From: Photobacterium piscicola
GTDB lineage: Bacteria > Pseudomonadota > Gammaproteobacteria > Enterobacterales > Vibrionaceae
DNA length: 64,000 nucleotides
Assembly: GCF_900166965.1 (NCBI RefSeq)
Contig: NZ_FUZI01000004.1
Coordinates: forward strand, 431,111-495,110
Reading direction: 5' to 3'
The stretch's first letter is position 1. Each line of letters begins with the position of its first letter. The translations under genes and the position numbers were made by a program. The notes beneath the pieces were generated by a model. It was not told the DNA's origin. It saw only the letters and a program-made list of their open reading frames with translations, and made no database searches. This document shows, in pieces, positions 21,039-31,394 of the stretch.

Positions 21039-21608
21039 TTATGGATTTAAAGGCAAACGCGTGAAATGCTTGCAGCCACACTTCACACATGGTGCAATGC
21101 GCGTTACATGAGTGATCATTTCTGTATGGCCACATTGTTCACACACAAGATTACCCAAACCAACAAGCTCACCCGCCTGATAAACACCTTTATGCTGAAT
21201 ATCATCCATCACTTCAATCCACTCTAATTGTGTTTTATCTGTGATCTCTGCTAAATTTTTCCAAATACTTTCACTGACTAACTTATAAAATGGACTTTCA
21301 CTGAAAGGCTCTGAGCTATTTTTCACTTCTTCCGTAAAAGTTTTTAGATCGCTTTTGACATAAGCTTCAACTAATGACAATTCATCTTTAGTCATATCGC
21401 TGGCCGCTTTACCATAAAGCTCGGTCGTTTTAAGATCACTTTTGATGTACGCTTCGATCAATGCAAGCTCATCTTTGGTCATATCACTGGCAGCTTTACC
21501 GTAAAGCTCAGTTATTCTAAAAAACTTCTTTAGCTCTTCTGGACTATGCTTAAGCGCTTCAGTTACTTTTTCTAATACTGCTTCATAATGCTTTTGTTGC
21601 TTAGTCAT
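21039..21608 (-). CDS. ybeL: YbeL-like zinc-ribbon protein (DUF1451) with internal duplication
   Basis: 189-residue cytoplasmic protein of unknown function. The C-terminus has a zinc ribbon with paired CxxC motifs (CEQCGH and CVKCGCKHF). Residues 33-61 (TELYGKAASDMTKDELALIE...) recur as 62-90 with only a few substitutions. Without the extra unit the protein would be 160 residues, about the length of E. coli YbeL. It is divergent from leuS and conserved near it in enterobacteria. The rest is charged and helical. Confidence 0.85.
   Translation of the reverse strand: MTKQQKHYEAVLEKVTEALKHSPEELKKFFRITELYGKAASDMTKDELALIEAYIKSDLKTTELYGKAASDMTKDELSLVEAYVKSDLKTFTEEVKNSSEPFSESPFYKLVSESIWKNLAEITDKTQLEWIEVMDDIQHKGVYQAGELVGLGNLVCEQCGHTEMITHVTRIAPCVKCGCKHFTRLPLNP
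21339..21512 (-). repeat. In-frame 87-bp tandem repeat (2 units) in the zinc-ribbon gene
   Basis: Units 21426-21512 and 21339-21425 each encode 29 residues. By direct comparison they differ at about 18 of 87 bases, mostly synonymous, so the duplication is not recent and the protein sequence has been kept by selection. Confidence 0.9.
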
Positions 21609-21777
21609 GGGATTAATCCTCCGCCAATGTGCGAAATAATTACGTAATTACGGCCAAATGTAAGATTAAGGTCGCCGAATCGCTATCAGCTATTGTTGAC
21701 ACCTTTACCTTTGGTTATCCTATGTCGATTACAATGAATGTGTTTGTATTAAACTCACAAAATTCTGGATGTCATCG

Positions 21778-24351
21778 ATGCAAGAACAATATCGTCCACA
21801 GGACATTGAACAAAAAGTTCAAGAACATTGGGATAACAATAAGACCTTTGTTGTTAGTGAAGACCCTAATAAAGAAAAATTCTACTGTCTCTCCATGTTC
21901 CCGTACCCAAGTGGTCGCTTGCACATGGGTCACGTGCGTAACTACACTATCGGTGATGTTATCTCTCGCTACCAGCGCTTACAAGGCAAAAATGTTATGC
22001 AGCCAATTGGTTGGGATGCATTTGGCCTGCCAGCAGAGAACGCAGCAGTAAAAAATAACACTGCACCTGCGCCTTGGACATACGAAAACATCGAGTACAT
22101 GAAGAACCAACTTAAACTATTAGGTTTTGGTTACGATTGGAGCCGTGAATTCGCAACCTGTACTCCTGAGTACTACCGTTGGGAACAAGAGTTCTTCACT
22201 AAACTGTATAACAAAGGCCTAGTTTACAAGAAGACATCTTCTGTGAACTGGTGTCCTAACGACCAAACTGTACTTGCGAATGAGCAAGTAGAAGACGGTT
22301 GTTGCTGGCGTTGTGATACCCCTGTTGAACAAAAAGAGATTCCACAGTGGTTCATTAAAATTACTGAGTACGCACAAGAGCTACTTGACGATCTTGATAC
22401 CCTTGATGGTTGGCCTGAAATGGTGAAAACCATGCAGCGTAACTGGATCGGCCGTTCTGAAGGTGTTGAATTAACGTTTAACGTTAAAGGTCAAAACGAT
22501 TTAGAAGTTTACACAACCCGTCCAGATACCCTAATGGGTGTGACATTTGTTAGCATTGCAGCAGGTCACCCTCTGGCTGCAAAAGCGGCTGAGAACAACC
22601 CAGCCCTAGCAACATTTATCGATGAGTGCCGTAACACCAAAGTTGCTGAAGCTGAACTGGCAACAATGGAAAAGAAAGGCATGGATACCGGCTTTACTGC
22701 TATCCACCCATTAGATGGTCGTGAAGTACCTGTCTACGTTGCTAACTTCGTATTAATGGATTACGGCACAGGTGCTGTAATGGCGGTTCCAGCTCATGAT
22801 CAACGTGACTTTGAATTTGCAACCAAATACAACATCGACATCATGGCAGTTATTAAGCCAGAAGACGGTAGCGAATTTGATATCTCTGAAGCTGCATTCA
22901 CTGACAAAGGTATGTTGTTTAATTCTGGTGAATTTGACGGCCTAAACTTCCAACAAGCGTTTGATGCCATTGCAGCAAAACTTGAAACGGAAGGTAAAGG
23001 CAAGAAGACGGTTAACTTCCGTCTTCGTGACTGGGGTGTTTCACGTCAGCGTTACTGGGGTGCACCAATCCCAATGGTAACGACTGAAGATGGTCAAGTA
23101 CATCCTGTTGCTGCCGATCAACTACCGGTTATTCTTCCAGAAGACGTGGTAATGGATGGCGTAACAAGCCCTATTAAAGCAGATCTAGAGTGGGCTAAAA
23201 CCACCTTTAACGGCGAACCAGCACTACGTGAAACAGATACCTTTGACACCTTCATGGAGTCATCTTGGTACTACGCACGTTACTGTTCACCACAAGCAGA
23301 TGATATTCTAGATCCTGCGAAGGCGAATTACTGGCTACCTGTTGATCAATATGTTGGTGGTATTGAACACGCTTGTATGCACCTATTGTACTCACGTTTC
23401 TTCCACAAATTGCTACGTGATGCAGGTTACGTAACCTCTGACGAACCGTTTAAGCAACTACTATGTCAAGGCATGGTATTAGCAGATGCGTTCTTCTACA
23501 CCACAGATAAAGGTGGTAAAGAGTGGGTTGCGCCAACAGATGTAACGGTTGAACGTGATGGCAAAGGCCGTATCACAACAGCAGTTGATTCTAAAGGCCA
23601 TAATGTTGAACACTCAGGCATGATCAAAATGTCTAAGTCTAAAAACAACGGTATCGACCCACAAGAAATGGTAGACAAATACGGTGCAGATACCGTACGT
23701 CTATTTATGATGTTCGCATCACCGGCTGATATGACGCTGGAATGGCAAGAATCTGGCGTTGAAGGTGCAAACCGCTTCCTTAAACGTGTATGGAAACTTG
23801 TGCGTGAGCATGCTGAAAAAGGTGAAGCTGAATCAGTAGATACAGCAGCACTAAACAGCAATCAAAAAGCACTTCGCCGTGACATTCATAAAACCATTGC
23901 TAAAGTAAGTGATGATATTGGTCGTCGTCAGACATTCAATACCGCCATTGCTGCAATCATGGAATTAATGAACAAGTTAGCGAAAGCGCCACAAGAATCA
24001 GCACAAGATCGTGCTATTCTTGATGAAGCACTAAAAGCTATTGTTACTATGCTTTACCCAATGACACCGCATATCTGTTTTGAAATGTGGCAAGCACTGG
24101 GTCAAACAGACATTGACCATGCAGTATGGCCACAAGCTGATGCAGCAGCATTAGTTGAAGATGAAAAACTGATCATTGTACAAGTTAACGGTAAACTACG
24201 TGCTAAATTAACGGTAGCGGCAGACGCAACCAAAGAGCAGGTAGAAGCGTTAGCAATGGCTGATGATGGCGTAACTCGCTTCACTGATGGCAACACAGTA
24301 CGTAAAGTTATTTATGTACCAGGTAAACTGCTAAACATCGTAGCAAACTAA
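21778..24351 (+). CDS. leuS: Leucine-tRNA ligase
   Basis: Class Ia aminoacyl-tRNA synthetase, 857 residues, charging all tRNA-Leu isoacceptors, including the seven UAG genes in this window. ATG 21778 gives [18 protein letters not shown], matching the family start; an in-frame ATG at 21769 is the alternative. The HIGH motif appears as HMGH in [18 protein letters not shown] as [10 protein letters not shown], and the CP1 editing domain lies between. A perfect TTGACA at 21696 may be the -35 of its promoter. Confidence 0.97.
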   Translation: MQEQYRPQDIEQKVQEHWDNNKTFVVSEDPNKEKFYCLSMFPYPSGRLHMGHVRNYTIGDVISRYQRLQGKNVMQPIGWDAFGLPAENAAVKNNTAPAPWTYENIEYMKNQLKLLGFGYDWSREFATCTPEYYRWEQEFFTKLYNKGLVYKKTSSVNWCPNDQTVLANEQVEDGCCWRCDTPVEQKEIPQWFIKITEYAQELLDDLDTLDGWPEMVKTMQRNWIGRSEGVELTFNVKGQNDLEVYTTRPDTLMGVTFVSIAAGHPLAAKAAENNPALATFIDECRNTKVAEAELATMEKKGMDTGFTAIHPLDGREVPVYVANFVLMDYGTGAVMAVPAHDQRDFEFATKYNIDIMAVIKPEDGSEFDISEAAFTDKGMLFNSGEFDGLNFQQAFDAIAAKLETEGKGKKTVNFRLRDWGVSRQRYWGAPIPMVTTEDGQVHPVAADQLPVILPEDVVMDGVTSPIKADLEWAKTTFNGEPALRETDTFDTFMESSWYYARYCSPQADDILDPAKANYWLPVDQYVGGIEHACMHLLYSRFFHKLLRDAGYVTSDEPFKQLLCQGMVLADAFFYTTDKGGKEWVAPTDVTVERDGKGRITTAVDSKGHNVEHSGMIKMSKSKNNGIDPQEMVDKYGADTVRLFMMFASPADMTLEWQESGVEGANRFLKRVWKLVREHAEKGEAESVDTAALNSNQKALRRDIHKTIAKVSDDIGRRQTFNTAIAAIMELMNKLAKAPQESAQDRAILDEALKAIVTMLYPMTPHICFEMWQALGQTDIDHAVWPQADAAALVEDEKLIIVQVNGKLRAKLTVAADATKEQVEALAMADDGVTRFTDGNTVRKVIYVPGKLLNIVAN

Positions 24352-24399
24352 TCAAGGTTACTTTGCTTTGTTAGCAAGCCTAATAAAGACAAGTGCCTT

Positions 24400-24427
24400 A
24401 AAGATCCCCGCTTCTGCGGGGATCTTT
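24400..24427 (+). terminator. Terminator after leuS
   Basis: A 12-bp stem, AAAGATCCCCGC/GCGGGGATCTTT, with loop TTCT. The trailing tract is only ATAATTAT, so termination may be partial and allow read-through to lptE. Confidence 0.75.
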
Positions 24428-24492
24428 ATAATTATGGTCATATTTAATTTTGCGCCCAGCGCACCTTCTTTTCTTTCAAGGAGCTGACTTTC

Positions 24493-25146
24493 GTGAAAAG
24501 TTTTTTCTCGGCCAACAGCCTAACTCGACTACTTATCATCACTCTTCTCGCGCTTACAACAGCTTCTTGCGGCTTTCATCTTCGTGGTAACTACATGCTA
24601 CCAGAAGGCATTGCCAAGCTATCGTTAACCAGTTTTGACCCCTACGGCCAATTAACCCGTATGGTAAAATACCAATTTAAACTGCATGGTATTGAAGAAG
24701 TAAAACCAGCAGCAACCGTACCAAATCTTAATATCACCAGTGAATCAACTGGCGACAGTACGTTATCGCTATATCAAAATAACGGTAAAGCAGAATACGA
24801 TTTAACGTTAACGGTTAACTACACTGTGACAATTCCTAATCAAGGCATTGAACAGTTTAGTACTAAAGTCACCCGTACTTTCCTAGATAACCCACTTTCA
24901 GCACTTGCAAAATCAGTAGAACGTGATGAATTAGTCAATGTGATGCGTGAACAAGCAGCACAACAAATCATGCGTAAACTGGCGCGTCTGACCACAGTGT
25001 TTAATAAAATGGAAGAAGACAAACTCAACGCTGAATTAGACCAAATATTGCATAATCAAAAAGTATCGATTAAAGATGGTAGTACAACCACTATCACCAC
25101 AACACCTGCGATAATACATAAAAAACAAGATAATAACGCCCAATGA
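24493..25146 (+). CDS. lptE: LPS-assembly lipoprotein LptE
   Basis: Outer-membrane lipoprotein that plugs the LptD barrel during LPS insertion. It starts at GTG with AAGGAG 9 nt upstream. The lipobox TASC places the lipidated Cys at residue 26, followed by GFHLRGNY, the family signature. At 217 residues it is about 20 longer than E. coli LptE; the extra part is a Thr/Lys/Asn-rich C-terminal tail. It overlaps holA by 4 bp. Confidence 0.95.
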   Translation: MKSFFSANSLTRLLIITLLALTTASCGFHLRGNYMLPEGIAKLSLTSFDPYGQLTRMVKYQFKLHGIEEVKPAATVPNLNITSESTGDSTLSLYQNNGKAEYDLTLTVNYTVTIPNQGIEQFSTKVTRTFLDNPLSALAKSVERDELVNVMREQAAQQIMRKLARLTTVFNKMEEDKLNAELDQILHNQKVSIKDGSTTTITTTPAIIHKKQDNNAQ

Positions 25147-26171
25147 GAGTCTATCCTGAACAACTGACGCAGCAGCTAACAAAAGGTCTGCGTCAGGCTT
25201 ATTTGTTGTTTGGTAATGAACTATTATTAAAACAAGAAGCGAGCGATAACATAAAGCATATCGCCCATCAACAAGGCTTTCTTGAACGACATAGTTTTAC
25301 TATCGATAATAGTCTTGATTGGAATGCAGTATTAGATTGCTGCAATGCCATGAGCTTATTTTCAGCACAACAAATTATCGAGCTTGAAATTGCTGAAACT
25401 GGATTAAATGCCAATCAATCTAAAGCATTACTCGAAGTGATAACGGCGCTAAATCCTGATATTTTATTGATCCTTACCGGTCCTAGAATCAATAAAAAAC
25501 AAGAAAGCACCAAATGGTTTAAAGCGCTGGATAATATCGGCCTATATGTGCCTTGCAATACACCAGACCCACGTCAAATGCCGCGTTTTATTCAAGGTCG
25601 TTGTCAGTTATTAGGTTTAAAGCCCGATCACGAATCGGTACAAATGCTCGCGCAATGGCATGAGGGTAATTTACTGGCGCTATCGCAAAGTTTACATAAA
25701 TTAGTACTATTGTATCCCGATGGCATTCTCACCATCGTACGATTACAAGAAGCATTAAGTCGCCATAATCACTACACGCCATTTCAATTAATTGATGCTT
25801 TATTAGCTGGGCAAGCGAAACGAAGCCAACGCATATTGCGTCAATTACAAGCGGAAGGTGTTGAAGCGACTATTTTATTGCGAACATTACAGCGAGAATT
25901 AACTCAACTGTATAAAATGCAAGAAATGGGTAAAAAAGGTACGCCACTCAATCTCATCTTTGAACAATTTAGAGTGTGGCAAAACCGCCGTGAAATGTAT
26001 ATTGGGGCGTTACATCGACTGTCTCTAACAACCTTAGTAACGATTATTCATCAACTAACGTTAGTAGAAATTCAAGTCAAAACCGACTATGACACCCAAC
26101 CATGGTCGGCCTTGAGTTGCTTATGTGCAGAGATGTGCGGTATTCCAACCCACTTACAACCACGAGATTAA
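25143..26171 (+). CDS. holA: DNA polymerase III delta subunit
   Basis: Clamp-loader subunit that opens the beta clamp. 342 residues; the N-terminal half has the AAA-like fold with QAYLLFGNELLLKQEA and LLILTGPRINKKQES, and the C-terminal collar is helical. The start codon overlaps the lptE stop (ATGA). In E. coli and vibrios nadD usually follows; here only 222 non-coding bases separate holA from rsfS. Confidence 0.95.
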   Translation: MRVYPEQLTQQLTKGLRQAYLLFGNELLLKQEASDNIKHIAHQQGFLERHSFTIDNSLDWNAVLDCCNAMSLFSAQQIIELEIAETGLNANQSKALLEVITALNPDILLILTGPRINKKQESTKWFKALDNIGLYVPCNTPDPRQMPRFIQGRCQLLGLKPDHESVQMLAQWHEGNLLALSQSLHKLVLLYPDGILTIVRLQEALSRHNHYTPFQLIDALLAGQAKRSQRILRQLQAEGVEATILLRTLQRELTQLYKMQEMGKKGTPLNLIFEQFRVWQNRREMYIGALHRLSLTTLVTIIHQLTLVEIQVKTDYDTQPWSALSCLCAEMCGIPTHLQPRD

Positions 26172-26284
26172 TATCAATACAGGTCAAAATTGCGACTTTT
26201 TGCCAGTTTGAAGCAAATCACTCAACAAACATGCGAAAAAATACCGTCTGAACCTTGTCCGCTTATCGCTGTCTGATAAGAGCA

Positions 26285-26293
26285 TGGTATACT
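26285..26293 (+). promoter_or_regulatory. Extended -10 promoter for rsfS operon
   Basis: TGGTATACT combines a TGn extension with a TATACT hexamer in the holA/rsfS gap, about 100 bp before rsfS. An imperfect CTTATC/GATAAG inverted repeat lies just upstream. The rest of the 222-bp gap shows no gene and no remnant of nadD. Confidence 0.5.
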
Positions 26294-26393
26294 GCGGCAC
26301 AATTCATGGTCAGTATGTCTATTTGACATTATAGATGCTAGTTATAGCGTCATTCGGCCACTACTATACTAACACTCAAGTGAGGGAATCCCT

Positions 26394-26711
26394 TTGCAGG
26401 TTCAAGAACTACACGATTTCATTGTTGATAAAATTGACGACATTAAAGCACAAGATATCGTAACTATCGATGTCCGCGGTAAATCAAGCATCACTGATTT
26501 TATGGTTATCTGTACTGGTACATCTAACCGTCACGTTGCATCTGTTGCTGATCACATCAACAAAGAATCTAAATTAATTGATTTTCCTCCATTCGGCATC
26601 AGTGGCGAAAAAGAAGGTCAATGGGTTATTGTTGATATGGGCGACGTTATGCTTCATATCATGCAAGAAGATGCTCGTGAGCTTTACCAACTGGAGAAGC
26701 TTTGGAGCTAA
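26394..26711 (+). CDS. rsfS: Ribosome silencing factor RsfS
   Basis: 105-residue protein, equal to E. coli RsfS, that binds uL14 and blocks subunit joining in stationary phase or starvation. It contains the conserved DVRGKSSITDFMVICTGTS stretch. The start is a TTG with TGAGGG upstream. It is tightly followed by rlmH, as usual. Confidence 0.95.
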   Translation: MQVQELHDFIVDKIDDIKAQDIVTIDVRGKSSITDFMVICTGTSNRHVASVADHINKESKLIDFPPFGISGEKEGQWVIVDMGDVMLHIMQEDARELYQLEKLWS

Positions 26712-26717
26712 TTGACC

Positions 26718-27188
26718 ATGAAGCTTCAACTGATTGCTGTTGGTACTAAAATGCCAAAATGGGTTGAGGAAGGCTATAAAGAATATAGCCGCCGCTTCCC
26801 AAAAGATATGCCTCTGGAATTGATTGAAATTTCAGCGGGAAAGCGTGGCAAAAACGCTGATATTCCTCGCATTCTACAAAAAGAAGGCGAAGCCATGTTA
26901 GCTGCAGTTGCTAAGGGCAACCGAATTGTTACTCTGGATATTCCCGGTAAACGCTGGGATACAGGACAATTGGCACAACAATTGGATGCATGGAAACTAG
27001 ACGGACGCGATGTATCAATTTTGATCGGCGGACCTGAAGGACTTTCTCCTGCATGTAAAGCAGCGGCAGAACAAAGCTGGTCATTATCACCATTGACTTT
27101 ACCACACCCATTGGTGCGCGTGGTAATGGCAGAAAGCTTATACCGTGCATGGAGTGTCACGGCTAACCATCCGTACCACAGGGAATAA
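26718..27188 (+). CDS. rlmH: 23S rRNA pseudouridine-1915 N3-methyltransferase
   Basis: SPOUT-class methylase of 156 residues modifying pseudouridine 1915 in helix 69 of 23S rRNA. ATG 26718 gives [16 protein letters not shown], the family start, with GGAGC 9 nt upstream; a TTG at 26712 is in frame. The knot motif LIGGPEGLS and the C-terminal [17 protein letters not shown] are present. It lies 6 bp before mrdA. Confidence 0.97.
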   Translation: MKLQLIAVGTKMPKWVEEGYKEYSRRFPKDMPLELIEISAGKRGKNADIPRILQKEGEAMLAAVAKGNRIVTLDIPGKRWDTGQLAQQLDAWKLDGRDVSILIGGPEGLSPACKAAAEQSWSLSPLTLPHPLVRVVMAESLYRAWSVTANHPYHRE

Positions 27189-27194
27189 TCATAA

Positions 27195-29150
27195 ATGAGA
27201 CAAAAGCGAACCCAGATCCGCGACCATCGCGCTGAGTCGGCATTATTTTTTCGTCGAGCTCTTGTCTCATTTATTGGTATCGCAATACTTGTAGGCCTGC
27301 TGCTGTTTAATCTGTTCCATATTCAGGTTGAGCAACATCAGGACTATCAAACCCGCTCAAATGATAATCGTATTAAAATTGTCCCTGTCACCCCTAATCG
27401 CGGCCTAATTTACGACCGTAATGGCGTGATCTTAGCGGAAAACAGACCCATTTATAGTCTTGAGATCACCCTAGAAAAAGTCTCTGAACTCGATCAGACT
27501 TTTGCCGATCTTAAACAGATCATGGGCATCACTGACGAAGATATTGCCAACTTCCAAAAAGAGCGCCGTCGTACTCGCCGCTTTAAGTCTGTGCCTATTC
27601 TTGATCACCTCAATGAAAAGCAAGTTGCACTGTTTTCTGTTAATCAGCATCGCTTGCCTGGTGTAGAAGTAAAAGCACACTTAAAACGCTATTATCCTTA
27701 CGGTGATACCCTCACCCACGTTTTAGGTTATGTTGCTAAAATTAACGATCGTGACCTTAAAAAGCTGGATAAAGAAGGTAAGTTAAGTAATTACAAAGCA
27801 ACCCGCGACATGGGTAAACTCGGTATCGAGCGTTACTACGAAGAACTATTACATGGTACCTCTGGCTATCAAGAAGTTGAAGTCAACAGCCGCGGTCGTG
27901 TTATTCGTACCCTTAAATATATTCCGCCTATTCCAGGTAAAGATATCAAGATCAACATTGATATTAAACTTCAGCAATATGTTCAGAACTTACTTATTGA
28001 GCATAAAGTTGATCCTGTTACAGGCAAAGAGATCATTAAACATAAACGTGGCTCAATTGTTGTATTAGACCCTAAAGATGATGCAATTTTAGCCATGGTA
28101 TCAAGCCCTAGCTACGATCCAAATTTGTTTGTTCGCGGTATCTCAAGTAAAAAATACAACGCCTTGCTCAATAATCCAGATCGTCCATTGGTGAACCGCG
28201 TTACGCTGGGTATTTATCCACCCGCATCAACGGTCAAGCCACTGATTGCCGTTGCCGCATTAACCGAAGGGGTGATCACACCCAATACCACCCGTAACGA
28301 TCCCGGTTGGTGGCAAATCCCTAATTCAACCAGCCGTAAATTCCGTGACTGGTTACGTTGGGGACATGGGCGTGTCAATATTTACAAAGCAATTGAAGAG
28401 TCAGTAGATACTTACTTCTATCAAGTTGCTTACGATCTGGGTATTGATCGTCTTTCAACCTGGATGAATAAATTTGGTTATGGCGAATACACAGGCATTG
28501 ATATTCACGAAGAAAGTAGAGCCAATATGCCAACCCGTGAATGGAAACAAACACGCCACAAACGCCCATGGTATCAAGGTGATACGATTCCTGTTGGTAT
28601 CGGTCAAGGTTATTGGACGGCAACACCATTACAAATAGCCAAAGCCACATCAGTGCTAGTAAATAGCGGTGTCGTGCATCGTCCGCACCTGCTGAAAAAT
28701 ATTATTGATGATAAAGTCGAAGCACCGGCTAAATTTGAAAACTTTCCACCTATCACAGGTGTAGATCCTAAAACATGGGAAATTGCGCGAGAAGGTATGC
28801 ACCGTGTCCTTTATGGTCACCGAGGTACTGCGCGTAAAGCCTTTTACAACACTCCTTATCAAGCAGGGGGTAAATCAGGATCAGCACAGGTGTTTGGTTT
28901 AGCTGAAAACCAAAAATATAACGCTGATGAGTTAGAAGAGCATTTACGTGACCACGCCCTATTTACTGCATTTGCACCGTTTGATAAACCGCAAGTGGTG
29001 GTCTCAATGGTATTAGAAAATGCCGGCGGTGGCTCAAGTAATGGTGGTCCAATAGCTCGACAAATATTTGACCATATGCTGATAGAGCCACCAGCCACGG
29101 TTCCTTTACAATTAGCGGCACCAACACAAGCTACTGCGGAAGTACGTTAA
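27195..29150 (+). CDS. mrdA: Penicillin-binding protein 2 (elongasome transpeptidase)
   Basis: Class B PBP that cross-links peptidoglycan during lateral growth, partnered with RodA. 651 residues: one N-terminal membrane anchor (about 20-42), a pedestal domain with [16 protein letters not shown], and the transpeptidase with active-site STVK (S345-K348), SVD as the second motif and KSGSAQV as the third. The stop overlaps the rodA start by one base. Confidence 0.97.
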   Translation: MRQKRTQIRDHRAESALFFRRALVSFIGIAILVGLLLFNLFHIQVEQHQDYQTRSNDNRIKIVPVTPNRGLIYDRNGVILAENRPIYSLEITLEKVSELDQTFADLKQIMGITDEDIANFQKERRRTRRFKSVPILDHLNEKQVALFSVNQHRLPGVEVKAHLKRYYPYGDTLTHVLGYVAKINDRDLKKLDKEGKLSNYKATRDMGKLGIERYYEELLHGTSGYQEVEVNSRGRVIRTLKYIPPIPGKDIKINIDIKLQQYVQNLLIEHKVDPVTGKEIIKHKRGSIVVLDPKDDAILAMVSSPSYDPNLFVRGISSKKYNALLNNPDRPLVNRVTLGIYPPASTVKPLIAVAALTEGVITPNTTRNDPGWWQIPNSTSRKFRDWLRWGHGRVNIYKAIEESVDTYFYQVAYDLGIDRLSTWMNKFGYGEYTGIDIHEESRANMPTREWKQTRHKRPWYQGDTIPVGIGQGYWTATPLQIAKATSVLVNSGVVHRPHLLKNIIDDKVEAPAKFENFPPITGVDPKTWEIAREGMHRVLYGHRGTARKAFYNTPYQAGGKSGSAQVFGLAENQKYNADELEEHLRDHALFTAFAPFDKPQVVVSMVLENAGGGSSNGGPIARQIFDHMLIEPPATVPLQLAAPTQATAEVR

Positions 29151-30271
29151 TGAGCATCATGGCAACAACAGGGTCAAAGCCAAGTCTAAGTGACCGCTTA
29201 CATATTGATATCCCCTTGCTATTGGGATTATTAGCCATCATGAGTTTCTCATTGGTGATCATGTACAGTGCCAGTGGTCAAAGCATGCCGATGATGGAAC
29301 GCCAAGCAATGCGAATGCTGCTGTCACTTGGCGTCATGTTTGTTCTTGCCCAAATTGCACCACGCCGTTATGAAGCATGGGCCCCTTATTTATTTGGTCT
29401 TGGACTGATACTGCTCATTAGCGTACTTTCTTTTGGTGAAGTATCTAAAGGCGCACAACGCTGGCTTAACTTAGGCTTTATTCGATTTCAACCATCAGAA
29501 TTAATCAAACTTGCAGTGCCATTAATGGTGGCACGGTTTATTGGTAACCGTCCGCTCCCGCCCACGTTTACCCATATTTTTGTTGCACTGGTATTAATTT
29601 TCACACCAACGATTTTAATTGCCAAACAACCTGACCTTGGCACTTCAATTTTGATTGCCGCATCAGGGATATTTGTTCTGTTTCTGTCAGGAATTAGCTG
29701 GCGAGTGATAATTGGTGCATTGGTATTACTCGGTGCCTTTATTCCTGTGTTATGGTTCTTCCTAATGCATGACTACCAACGTACTCGCGTAATGACCTTA
29801 TTTAATCCCGAATCTGATCCTTTAGGAGCGGGATACCATATAATCCAATCAAAAATAGCTATTGGTTCAGGAGGAATCACTGGTAAAGGCTGGCTTCATG
29901 GTACTCAATCACAATTAGAATTTGTTCCTGAACGTAATACTGACTTCATTTTTGCGGTGATCGCCGAAGAATGGGGATTAGCCGGTGTTATCGGTTTACT
30001 CGCAATGTATCTGTTTGTATTGGGGCGAGGATTATTACTTGCAAGCCGTGCTCAGACCGCGTTTGGGCGTATGATGGCAGGCAGTATTGTACTTAGTTTT
30101 TTTGTTTATATTTTTGTTAATATCGGAATGGTAAGTGGACTATTACCTGTTGTAGGTGTTCCTCTTCCCTTAGTCAGTTATGGTGGTACCTCAATGGTTA
30201 CTCTCATGGCTGGTTTTGGTATTCTGATGTCTATCCACACTCATAGAAAAATGTTGTCTAAGGCGACCTAA
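29150..30271 (+). CDS. rodA: Rod-shape SEDS glycosyltransferase RodA
   Basis: SEDS-family peptidoglycan polymerase of 373 residues with about ten membrane helices. Characteristic stretches are [23 protein letters not shown] and the C-terminal [12 protein letters not shown]. It forms a complex with PBP2, encoded by the overlapping upstream gene. Also known as mrdB. Confidence 0.97.
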   Translation: MSIMATTGSKPSLSDRLHIDIPLLLGLLAIMSFSLVIMYSASGQSMPMMERQAMRMLLSLGVMFVLAQIAPRRYEAWAPYLFGLGLILLISVLSFGEVSKGAQRWLNLGFIRFQPSELIKLAVPLMVARFIGNRPLPPTFTHIFVALVLIFTPTILIAKQPDLGTSILIAASGIFVLFLSGISWRVIIGALVLLGAFIPVLWFFLMHDYQRTRVMTLFNPESDPLGAGYHIIQSKIAIGSGGITGKGWLHGTQSQLEFVPERNTDFIFAVIAEEWGLAGVIGLLAMYLFVLGRGLLLASRAQTAFGRMMAGSIVLSFFVYIFVNIGMVSGLLPVVGVPLPLVSYGGTSMVTLMAGFGILMSIHTHRKMLSKAT

Positions 30272-30274
30272 TAA

Positions 30275-31165
30275 ATGCGTTCACTATTTGTAGTTTTTTT
30301 CCTAATCCTTGCTGGGTGTAGTTCTTCGCCTGAACAAACTCAACAGCCACAAACAAAACCGGATACAACCGCTAAACCTGTTAAAGTGATTAAAATCGTC
30401 AAAGTCACCAAACCAAACACTGATGATCCTAACGCTGGACGCTATTCTCTTAAGGATGATCGCGCACCGACAGTCATACCTGATTTTTCAAAAGTAAAAT
30501 TAGTCACCCCTCATTACGAAGCTTATAGTCGAGGTGGTAATAAAGACTACACTTTACGCGGTAAACGCTACCATATTATTAAAAATCCTAAAGGGTATAC
30601 CGAAACTGGATTTGCTTCATGGTATGGCGAAAAATTCCATGGCCATAAAACAGCCAATGGTGAAGTGTATAATATGTTTGCGATGACAGCCGCACACAAA
30701 ACTCTGCCATTACCAAGCTTTGTCCGTGTCACAAATACCTTAAATCATAAATCAGTAATTGTTCGCGTGAACGATCGCGGTCCATTCCATGATGGCCGTA
30801 TTATTGATTTAAGTATGGCAGCCGCTTCTAAATTAGGCGTGATCAGCTATGGTACTGCTCCGGTAAAAATTGAAGTGCTTACCATTCCGAAGCCATCAAC
30901 CACTGCCGAAATTAAGAAAGCGCCAATTCCAATTCAATATTTTATTCAATTAGCCGCGGTGAATACCCAACAAAAAGCGGATCAGATGCAACGTGAAGTA
31001 AAAAAACGCTACAGCACCAGTGTTGATATTGAAAAAATTGCGAACCGAGCTGTTTTCCGTATTCGATTAGGGCCATTTTTAGATCATAAAGATGCTGATT
31101 TATTGCTCGCTCAGGTGAAGAATAAACATTATCCGCAAGCATTCATGATCACTGAAAAACGATAA
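30275..31165 (+). CDS. rlpA: Septal-ring/endolytic lytic transglycosylase RlpA
   Basis: Outer-membrane lipoprotein, 296 residues. Lipobox LAGC gives lipidated C15. A Lys/Pro-rich linker is followed by a double-psi beta-barrel domain (TGFASWYGEKFHGHKTANGE, RVNDRGPFHDGRIIDLS) and a C-terminal SPOR domain (IQLAAVNTQQKADQMQ) that binds denuded glycans at septa. In Pseudomonas the enzyme cleaves such glycans; activity in this host is inferred. Third gene of the mrdA-rodA-rlpA unit. Confidence 0.95.
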   Translation: MRSLFVVFFLILAGCSSSPEQTQQPQTKPDTTAKPVKVIKIVKVTKPNTDDPNAGRYSLKDDRAPTVIPDFSKVKLVTPHYEAYSRGGNKDYTLRGKRYHIIKNPKGYTETGFASWYGEKFHGHKTANGEVYNMFAMTAAHKTLPLPSFVRVTNTLNHKSVIVRVNDRGPFHDGRIIDLSMAAASKLGVISYGTAPVKIEVLTIPKPSTTAEIKKAPIPIQYFIQLAAVNTQQKADQMQREVKKRYSTSVDIEKIANRAVFRIRLGPFLDHKDADLLLAQVKNKHYPQAFMITEKR

Positions 31166-31200
31166 CTGAACCTTATTGTTATTTTGAAATCATACTTATT

Positions 31201-31243
31201 GCCTATAGTTTGTTATTAAAATCATAAAACTATAGGCTTTTTA
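31201..31243 (+). terminator. Terminator after rlpA
   Basis: A perfect 11-bp stem, GCCTATAGTTT/AAACTATAGGC, with a 15-nt loop is followed by TTTTTAT. Confidence 0.85.
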
Positions 31244-31342
31244 TGGCCTCACCCTATAACAATAGCCTCAATGTTGAGCTTAATCCCCTAATGTCAGAAC
31301 TTTGGAAACTTCCGTTCAGGCACTGATTGCCAATGTGTTATC

Positions 31343-31351
31343 TGTTATAGT
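31343..31351 (+). promoter_or_regulatory. Extended -10 promoter for dacA
   Basis: TGTTATAGT (TGn plus TATAGT) lies 44 bp before the dacA start and downstream of the rlpA terminator, giving dacA its own transcript. Confidence 0.5.
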
Positions 31352-31394
31352 GAGCCCACTTTTTAGCCACAGATTAATTAAAGTTAAATATATC

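Noticed and set aside
23496..23861. 121-codon minus-strand frame within leuS
   Set aside because: Shadow of the conserved leuS frame; no recognisable domain or start signal.
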